DNA from: Pseudomonadota bacterium
GTDB taxonomy: Bacteria > Pseudomonadota > Gammaproteobacteria > Burkholderiales > Thiobacillaceae
Assembly (NCBI GenBank): GCA_021821425.1
Contig: JAKACL010000090.1
Span: 1-9,862 of the forward strand
DNA: 9,862 nucleotides
Reading direction: 5' to 3'
Positions within the stretch are counted from its first letter, which is position 1. Every line of letters begins with the position of its first letter. Below, piece after piece: positions 1 to 4,832 of this stretch. The translations under genes were made by a program, and so were the position numbers. The notes beneath the pieces are model-generated. The model was not told where the DNA came from. It made no database searches and saw nothing but the letters and a program-made list of their open reading frames with translations.

Positions 1-762
1 ACCATCCTCGGCTGCAGCGGCGGAATCGGCAGCGGGCGCCACACCACCTGCTTCAAGGTCGACGACGACGTGCTGATCGACGCCGGCAGCGGCATCACCA
101 CGCTCGACTTCCAAGCCCTGGTGAAGATCGACCACGTCTTCCTCACCCATGCCCACCTCGACCACGTGCTGGGCTTGCCCCTGCTGCTCGACAGCGTCGG
201 CGACATGCGGCCCGAGCCGGTGACCGTCCACGCGCTGCCCGAAGTGCTGGACGTGCTGGCGAAGCATCTTTTCAACTGGAACCTGTGGCCGGACTTCCGC
301 GAAATCCCCAGCACGGATGCGCCGTGGCTGCGCTTCGCGCCCCTGGCGCTGGGCGAAGCCTTCACCCTCAACGGCCGCACCTTCACCCCGATGCCGGCGA
401 ATCACGTCGTGCCCGCGTGCGGCCTGCACGTCGCCACCGCAGCGGGCAGCCTGGTCTTCAGCGGCGACACCACGCACAGCGATGCCTTCATCCAGGCGCT
501 CAACGCCATTCCCGACCTGCGCCACCTCATCATCGAAACCTCGTTCGAAAACGCCCTGGTCGAAGTCGCCAAGGCGTCGAAGCATCACTGGCCGGATTCG
601 CTGGCGGCGGAGCTGCAGAGCCTGACCGTAGAGCCCGAGGTGTGGATCACGCATCTGAAGCCGGGCAACGAGTCGGCGATCATGAACGAGTTACGTGCGG
701 CTGCGCCGGGGTGGGGCGTGGAGGCGTTGATGCAGGGGCAGGTGATCGAGGTGGGGGAATAG
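1..762 (+). CDS. MBL-fold metallo-hydrolase, class II cyclic-nucleotide phosphodiesterase-like (5' partial)
   Basis: The reading frame is open from base 1 (Thr-Ile-Leu-Gly-Cys-Ser-Gly-Gly...), so the true start lies outside the window; the internal GTG at 70 is not the start. The 253 visible residues carry the zinc-binding motif THAHLDH (about residues 49-55), which also fits the class II 3',5'-cyclic-nucleotide phosphodiesterase signature HxHLDHxxG. Further candidate metal ligands are the His in ANHVVP (about 135), the Asp in FSGDTTH (about 156) and the His in THLKPG (about 218). The opening Leu-Gly-Cys-Ser-Gly-Gly strand is typical of the fold. The likely role is cytoplasmic hydrolysis of a phosphodiester or related bond. 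cAMP is possible by family signature, but substrate cannot be read from sequence and many such proteins are annotated only as MBL-fold hydrolases. Composition is GC-rich like the host, and the gene ends just before the AT-richer stretch. Confidence 0.88.
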   Translation, partial: TILGCSGGIGSGRHTTCFKVDDDVLIDAGSGITTLDFQALVKIDHVFLTHAHLDHVLGLPLLLDSVGDMRPEPVTVHALPEVLDVLAKHLFNWNLWPDFREIPSTDAPWLRFAPLALGEAFTLNGRTFTPMPANHVVPACGLHVATAAGSLVFSGDTTHSDAFIQALNAIPDLRHLIIETSFENALVEVAKASKHHWPDSLAAELQSLTVEPEVWITHLKPGNESAIMNELRAAAPGWGVEALMQGQVIEVGE

Positions 763-795
763 GCGGAGAAAAATAACGAGTCTGAACGGATCCCA

Positions 796-825
796 TTGAC
801 TTCGTTAACCCAGCTGACTTTTAAC
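796..825 (+). promoter_or_regulatory. candidate sigma70-like promoter before the GDSL hydrolase
   Basis: TTGACT at 796-801 matches 5 of 6 bases of the -35 consensus. An 18-nt spacer is followed by TTTAAC at 820-825, a weaker -10 (4 of 6). The first base of the ATG at 832 is 7 nt after the -10, where transcription would be expected to begin, so the message could be leaderless or nearly so. No Shine-Dalgarno-like sequence precedes this ATG. The assignment is from pattern matching only. Confidence 0.3.
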
Positions 826-831
826 TAAATC

Positions 832-1611
832 ATGCTTACTCTGTTTAAGATTATTTTGGGCCCTATGTTATTGCTGCAGGCGCTTTGGCTCAGGCGAACT
901 GCTTTGCGCCTGCCGGAGGCTGCTGGTCCCCGATATGGTTTGGAGGGAACGGCTGGGAATTCGTCAAAACCTCTTCGTATTCTTGTGGTTGGTGATTCCT
1001 CAGCCGCGGGTGTAGGAGTGGACGAGCAGTCCCAAGCATTGGCACAGCCTGTTGCTCAACTCCTAGCGGATAAAACAGGTCGACCAGTTGCTTGGCAATT
1101 AGTAGCGAAATCCGGTATCAACACTAAAGAAGCAATTGAACTGCTTTTGAACTGCGACCTTGGCCCGGTTGATTTTTTGGTTACTGCAGTGGGAACGAAT
1201 GACGTAACCTCCCAACGTGCACCAACCCAGTTCCTGCAGGATTATGCCCGTTTGGTAAAGAGCCTGCGGCATCGAACTGGCGCACTTGGACTTGTGGCCA
1301 CAGGATTGCCACCGCTACGCATTCTGCCAGCTGCACCGCATCCCCTACGATGGTATTTGGGTCGTTATGCTGCACGATTGGACCGCATGCTCAAGGACTG
1401 GATTGATCAAGACATCATGGCACGCTACGTTTCGCTGGAATGGGCGGCCAAACCACTCGAGATGGCACGCGACCGATTCCACCCTGGACTCGGGCAGTAC
1501 CGCCAGTGGGCTGAGCTAGTGTCAGAGCAAATCTTGGATCTACTGAGGCGAATACCTATTCCCCAAGTTGAATCGAGTTGTTCATTTAATACAGAGCTAA
1601 GTCAGAAATAA
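832..1611 (+). CDS. SGNH/GDSL-type hydrolase with N-terminal membrane anchor
   Basis: The 259-residue protein carries the SGNH hydrolase blocks in order: VVGDSSAAG (52-60) with nucleophile Ser56, the block II Gly95 in AKSGINT, GTND (121-124) with the oxyanion-hole Asn123, and DRFHP (214-218) supplying Asp214 and His217. These are expected for an esterase/lipase or deacylase that cleaves acyl esters. Residues 1-20 are strongly hydrophobic and followed by two Arg, which reads as a membrane anchor or uncleaved signal; localisation is inferred. An in-frame TAA at 826-828 lies directly upstream, so ATG 832 is the first possible start; no ribosome binding site is evident. The thioesterase gene begins 6 nt downstream, suggesting an operon. 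The gene is AT-richer, with different codon choice from the flanking genes, which points to separate acquisition. Substrate is unknown. Confidence 0.85.
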   Translation: MLTLFKIILGPMLLLQALWLRRTALRLPEAAGPRYGLEGTAGNSSKPLRILVVGDSSAAGVGVDEQSQALAQPVAQLLADKTGRPVAWQLVAKSGINTKEAIELLLNCDLGPVDFLVTAVGTNDVTSQRAPTQFLQDYARLVKSLRHRTGALGLVATGLPPLRILPAAPHPLRWYLGRYAARLDRMLKDWIDQDIMARYVSLEWAAKPLEMARDRFHPGLGQYRQWAELVSEQILDLLRRIPIPQVESSCSFNTELSQK

Positions 1612-1617
1612 GTTTAA

Positions 1618-2070
1618 TTGACAGCGCATGAGAGAAAATTGAAGACAATCGAGTTTATACAACCGATTTACACATTCCATATCGATTCTGGGCAGCATGT
1701 CAGCAACATCGCTTATATAAATTGGATGGAAATTGGTCGGTTGAAATTACTGGATTCCGCTGGGCTCCCGGTTCATCGCATCATCGAGCATGGCTTTATT
1801 CCAGTGCTCACCAGAACCGAGATTAACTATAAACAACCCTTGGTACTAAGTGACGAAGAAGTTAAGGTTACCCTCTGGATTTCCGATCTAAAGCGTATTT
1901 CCGCCACGTTGATATTTAATTTCTTAAATCAACGAAATGAGTTGGTTGCTGATGGTGTGCAAACCGCGCTTTTTGTCAACGTTGATAACCAGCGCCCTTA
2001 TAAACTTCCTATTGAAGACAGGGCTCGCTTTGAGCCTTATGTTAGAACGAGCTTTGCCACACGTGAGTGA
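1618..2070 (+). CDS. hotdog-fold acyl-CoA thioesterase (YbgC/4HBT type)
   Basis: The 150-residue protein has the length and pattern of single-domain 4-hydroxybenzoyl-CoA thioesterase-like proteins, which hydrolyse acyl-CoA thioesters. The active-site region is HIDSGQHVSNIAYINWME (residues 21-38): Asp23 fits the catalytic Asp, and H27-V28-x-N30-xx-Y33 fits the usual G-H-V-x-N-xx-Y helix start, with Gln26 replacing the common Gly. A beta-rich second half with R-T-E-I-N-Y-K-Q-P (66-74) matches the family's strand pattern. The start is uncertain: TTG 1618 is the first possible start after the upstream stop, while TTG 1639 has a better purine-rich GAGAG just ahead and would give 143 residues. It shares the AT-richer composition of the preceding hydrolase and probably its transcript. 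Natural acyl-CoA substrate is unknown. Confidence 0.83.
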   Translation: MTAHERKLKTIEFIQPIYTFHIDSGQHVSNIAYINWMEIGRLKLLDSAGLPVHRIIEHGFIPVLTRTEINYKQPLVLSDEEVKVTLWISDLKRISATLIFNFLNQRNELVADGVQTALFVNVDNQRPYKLPIEDRARFEPYVRTSFATRE

Positions 2071-2130
2071 CACAAGTTACTTATAACCACGTTGAAAGAC
2101 GCTACCCTTAGCTGGACAGATCGACCCCAT

Positions 2131-2164
2131 CTCAAAATCGCAATTCAACTCAAACGGATTGCGA
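2131..2164 (-). terminator. weak candidate intrinsic terminator after the 60-aa gene
   Basis: Read on the minus strand, TCGCAAT (2164-2158) and ATTGCGA (2144-2138) form a 7-bp stem around a 13-nt loop, followed by TTTT. It begins 2 nt after the stop of the small leftward gene, the right place to end the nucleotidyltransferase unit. The stem is short and AT-containing and the loop is long, so this is tentative. On the plus strand no U-run follows, so it would not serve the thioesterase operon. Confidence 0.3.
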
Positions 2165-2166
2165 GT

Positions 2167-2349
2167 CTAGGTAGTCTGGCTCGGCTTCTTGGCTTCGGGG
2201 GTTGCAGTGCTTTCGACAGGCTGAGCCAGCCGCAGGAAGGCAGCCAGTTCCTCCACCCAACGCAGTTTTTCCTCGGCCGGCAGCGCGCGAAACGCGCGCA
2301 GCCGTTCGTCGCTGACGTGATAGGTGCGGTTGCCGCGGTCAAAAGGCAT
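2167..2349 (-). CDS. small charged helical protein, partner of the nucleotidyltransferase
   Basis: This is a 60-residue protein with no recognised domain. The N-terminal half has a short polar strand (R-G-N-R-T-Y-H-V) followed by a predicted helical, charged stretch with E-R-L-R-A-F, LPAEEKLRW (28-36) and VEELAAFLRLA; the last 18 residues are Pro/Ser/Thr/Lys-rich and probably disordered. It begins 2 nt after the TGA of the nucleotidyltransferase (TGA-GC-ATG), and AAGGA in the end of that gene sits about 8-9 nt ahead of the ATG, a good ribosome binding site. That spacing implies coupled translation. I infer a partner role, possibly an antitoxin, from position and size. Unlike HEPN (MNT-HEPN systems) or AbiEi, it is too short to hold either domain. 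The stop is followed by a candidate terminator. Confidence 0.72.
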   Translation of the reverse strand: MPFDRGNRTYHVSDERLRAFRALPAEEKLRWVEELAAFLRLAQPVESTATPEAKKPSQTT

Positions 2350-2351
2350 GC

Positions 2352-2834
2352 TCAGGATTCCTTGAGGCGCTTGAGATGCTCGATGTCCGCAAGGTCGATC
2401 GGACGGCCGACGGCCTGTTTTAGCGCAATCAGGTCGTCGATGGAGGCGACCACGATGGGCACATTGCCCGCCTGAAAAGTGACTGCGCGGTTGCGCATGT
2501 GCGCATAGTCAACCGGCGGATAGAGCAATACATCCAGCGTCACGCCGGACAGGCCGGGCGCTCGCAGTGCAAAGGCTTCAAGATTGCGTTCACGATGCCA
2601 CTGCGCCAATTGGCCGAGATCGGACAAAGTATCCAGCGGAACCGGCAGTACCGGCGTCATGCCCAGTTCGCGCGCCATTTCCACCAGCGAAGATAGATTG
2701 CCGGGCGTCATGGCCACCGTCACGTCGATATCCATCGTCGCCCGCTCGATGCCATGCAGCGAAATCGCCAGACCGCCGATCAACACATAATCGACACGGC
2801 GATTGAGGGCGGAAAAAAGGTCTAGGTAGAACAT
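2352..2834 (-). CDS. MNT/AbiEii-like nucleotidyltransferase, possible toxin
   Basis: The 160-residue protein has the minimal nucleotidyltransferase core: Gly20-Gly21 in VLIGGLAISLHG, then Asp35 and Asp37 in TMDIDVTV (the GG...DxD signature), with Asp101 in TLDVLLYP as a likely third metal ligand. The C-terminal segment D-D-L-I-A-L-K ... RPIDLADIEHLKRL (133-157) is the usual end of stand-alone MNT/AbiEii-related proteins. Members transfer nucleotides to protein or tRNA targets and often act as toxin or antitoxin components; here the target is unknown. An in-frame TAG four codons upstream forces the start at ATG 2834. There is no Shine-Dalgarno in front of it, only TCCCCC, which suggests weak or leaderless initiation. 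The 60-aa gene follows at 2 nt. The module is separated by 124 nt from the HIT-like gene, so it probably has its own promoter. Confidence 0.82.
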   Translation of the reverse strand: MFYLDLFSALNRRVDYVLIGGLAISLHGIERATMDIDVTVAMTPGNLSSLVEMARELGMTPVLPVPLDTLSDLGQLAQWHRERNLEAFALRAPGLSGVTLDVLLYPPVDYAHMRNRAVTFQAGNVPIVVASIDDLIALKQAVGRPIDLADIEHLKRLKES

Positions 2835-2840
2835 GGGGGA

Positions 2841-2846
2841 ATTCTA
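2841..2846 (-). promoter_or_regulatory. candidate -10 element for the nucleotidyltransferase unit
   Basis: On the minus strand TAGAAT (2846-2841) matches the -10 consensus in 5 of 6 positions and is separated from the ATG by only TCCCCC. Transcription would be expected to begin at or next to the ATG, which would give a leaderless message. No convincing -35 lies 16-18 nt upstream, so this is a weak call. Confidence 0.3.
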
Positions 2847-2902
2847 CTTGAACGCGCATGCAGCGCAGGCAGATAGCAGAATCAAGGGGGCCAGGTCGAA
2901 TT

Positions 2903-2925
2903 GCTTCTGAGAAAACCCGCACGTC
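2903..2925. repeat. 23-nt near copy of a segment of the HIT-like gene
   Basis: The bases at 2903-2925 (GCTTCTGA-G-AAAACC-C-GCACGTC) match 3735-3756 inside the HIT-like gene at 21 of 23 aligned columns, with one gap and one mismatch. The match does not extend clearly to either side. It could be the trace of a small duplication or chance similarity. Confidence 0.3.
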
Positions 2926-2958
2926 CCCAATAGCTTGATCATACCCGCGAAGCTGGCA

Positions 2959-4050
2959 TCAACCGATTCGCGTCGCGAAACGCGCCAGTTCGGTTTCAAA
3001 CGCTTCCGCACTCAAGCCTTCGTACGCCTCCCTGCTGAACAGCGTGACGGCCCCGGCCATTTCGCTCCAGCCGTAGCCGCGGCTCTGCGCGTTCAACGCC
3101 TTGCTGTCCTGCGGGACGCGGGCGACAAGGTGCAGGCAGTCCTTGCTGTAGATCAGGTTGTAGGGGGTGTTCTGCGCGTGCAGGCGATCGATTTCGATCC
3201 AGGCATCGGCGGGTTCGGTAAAGCGCCGGCAGGGCAGCGGATACGTCGCGCTGCCGCCGTTGTGGACAAAACGCGGATCCTGTACCGGCAGCGGATCGGT
3301 CTGGACGAAGCTCTGGAAATGCAGGTGGTTGACCGAGGCGCCGGCGCCCAGGCTGTTGTAGCCGAGGCAGAGGCCGCGCATGCCGGCATGCGCGCACAGG
3401 TGCCAGGCCCAGCCGTGCAGTTCGGGGGTGAGCATTTGCGGCAATTCGCGCATGGGCTCGGGCACCAAGAGACCATGCAGGCGGGCGAACGGGAATTTGT
3501 TGTACAGCAGGCGTGCCGGTTTGCCGGCGAGCGGGCCTTCCCACAGCGCTTCCTTCTCGAGGAAGGGCTTGTTGAAATGGAAGCCGGCGGGGTCGAAGGG
3601 ACGCAGCAGGCCTTCAAATGTCTGGACGCTGCTGCGCGCCGGACGCAGCGCGCGGAGGGGGTTGAACATCAGTTCCCAGGGGCCGGCGCGGCGGCTTTCC
3701 AGAGGCGTCAGGTGCTCCAGACCGATCGCCAACAGCTTCTGAAAAACCAGCACGTCGTCGTCCGGCTCGTCGAGTGGCTGGCCGGCCCGCAGCGCTATCG
3801 TGATGCGCTCGGCGAGTTCGGCATGGCGCGCCGTCAGGGCTGGCGCGAGTTGCGCCCATAGCCGGCTATCGTAGGCAGCATTGGCCAGCACGAGGATGTA
3901 GACGCCGAGGCCGCGATGGTTTAGCAGCATGGCGGCGAGCCCGTCGGCAAAGCGCTGTTGCAAAGCTGAGGATGAGTTGAACGGGGACATGCGGCCGGCC
4001 ACGACGGTGAGGAATCCCGTATGGTGCCACCCCGCCGGTGCAGCGGGCAT
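2959..4050 (-). CDS. HIT-superfamily protein, GDP-sugar phosphorylase-like (GDPGP1/VTC2 type)
   Basis: The 363-residue protein carries a histidine-triad-type core: G-A-G-A-S-V-N-H-L-H-F-Q-S, with His242, His244 and Gln246 (numbered from ATG 4050), the HxHxQ arrangement used by nucleotidyl transferases and phosphorylases of the HIT/GalT branch. The run KPARLLYNKFPFARLHGLLVP (about 179-199) fits the nucleotide-side strand seen in these enzymes, where Asn-Lys-x-Pro precedes a long hydrophobic strand. The motif context resembles GDP-hexose phosphorylases (GDPGP1, plant VTC2), so phosphorolysis of a nucleotide sugar in the cytoplasm is my best guess; Ap4A phosphorylase or another nucleotidyl transferase is possible. 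The start is uncertain: ATG 3990 would remove 20 residues of low-complexity sequence; neither start has a clear ribosome binding site. It lies 30-90 nt downstream of the DUF302 gene on the same strand. Confidence 0.72.
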   Translation of the reverse strand: MPAAPAGWHHTGFLTVVAGRMSPFNSSSALQQRFADGLAAMLLNHRGLGVYILVLANAAYDSRLWAQLAPALTARHAELAERITIALRAGQPLDEPDDDVLVFQKLLAIGLEHLTPLESRRAGPWELMFNPLRALRPARSSVQTFEGLLRPFDPAGFHFNKPFLEKEALWEGPLAGKPARLLYNKFPFARLHGLLVPEPMRELPQMLTPELHGWAWHLCAHAGMRGLCLGYNSLGAGASVNHLHFQSFVQTDPLPVQDPRFVHNGGSATYPLPCRRFTEPADAWIEIDRLHAQNTPYNLIYSKDCLHLVARVPQDSKALNAQSRGYGWSEMAGAVTLFSREAYEGLSAEAFETELARFATRIG

Positions 4051-4080
4051 TCAGGTTTTTTGTGCCGTGCGCGGTGCGGT

Positions 4081-4787
4081 TTATAGATCGCCGTTGGCGC
4101 CGGCGCGCATCACGCTGTCCATCTTTTCGCGGATCGAGAAGAAGCCGCTGCGCAGTTCCGGCGTCATGCCGAGCTGCTTGCCGGCGAGGTTGAGCCAGGT
4201 GATGTCCCAGTCCAGCATCAGCACCCAGATGTTCATGTCGGCGTCTTCCATCACGGCGATGCGGCAGGGAAAGAACACGACCATCTCGGGCAGGACTTTC
4301 AGCCGCTCGCGGCCGATGGCGATGTCGCAGAAGCTGAGGATCTCGACGCGCGGGGCGTCCATGTCGCCGAGCACAGACCGGAAATCCCGCCACATGGCAT
4401 TGTTGCCGACGAACTTGAGATCGACCTTGTTGGCACGCAGCATCATCGACTGCACCACGTCGTCGAAACTGAGCCCCGACTTTGCCTGGTACTTGATCGC
4501 GAAATGGTTCACGCCTCGCGCGCATCGATCTGCATCATGTTGCCGACCACCGGCATGGTCATCTGCAGCCAGCGCTGCCTTTACTCGAGGGAGAGGACGC
4601 GGCTCATCGGGTAGTCGCGGTAGGGCGGCGGCATGCCCTGCTGGACGAGCACGGGGCCGTAGGGCGTGGGGGTGATATCGAGCCAGCCCTGCAGGGCTGG
4701 CGTGTCGGACGGAGCCGGCGGCGGGTCTGAAGCGAAGGCCGGCTGGCCGAGGGCGCCACAGGCAAGGGCGGACAAGAGCATGCGCAT
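4081..4787 (-). pseudogene. secreted DUF302-family gene broken by a stop and a frameshift
   Basis: The first part (4787-4581) begins with a signal peptide: a hydrophobic stretch ending AFA-SD, with likely cleavage near residue 20. It runs to YPMSRVLSLE and then a TAA at 4583-4581. The same frame remains open after the TAA (RQRWLQMTMPVVGNMMQID...) until a TGA at 4511-4509. The C-terminal domain is in another frame, from about 4512 (VNHFAIKYQAKSG...) to 4081, with the DUF302 hallmarks E-I-L-S-F-C-D near the middle, then V-F-F-P-C-R-I-A-V and E-D-A-D-M-N-I-W-V. One added base near 4511-4518 would join the frames, giving about 235 residues, a reasonable secreted DUF302 length. So one nonsense codon and one single-base loss break an ancestral gene. 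Alternatives are a sequencing error or two polypeptides, the second starting at GTG 4512, which overlaps the TGA as GTGA. A GATAAT -10-like box (4821-4816) lies in the gap after the kinase. DUF302 function is unknown; signal-bearing members are presumed periplasmic. Confidence 0.7.
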
Positions 4788-4832
4788 CGTGGGCGTGCCA
4801 CCGGGTTGAGTTGTTATTATCCTGGCAGGCCG

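Noticed and set aside
285..776. 163-codon open frame within the MBL hydrolase
   Set aside because: Same-strand frame-shifted shadow, Arg/His/Gly-rich, without motifs.
2092..2475. 127-codon plus-strand open frame
   Set aside because: Antisense to the small partner gene and the 3' part of the nucleotidyltransferase, with no domain or ribosome binding site.
2925..2961. Possible terminator after the HIT-like gene (AGCTT...AAGCT)
   Set aside because: Only a 5-bp stem with a long loop and no T-run after it on the minus strand.
2935..3861. 308-codon plus-strand open frame antisense to the HIT-like gene
   Set aside because: Low-complexity Ala/Gln/Arg-rich translation with no domain, opposite a gene with an intact HxHxQ motif.
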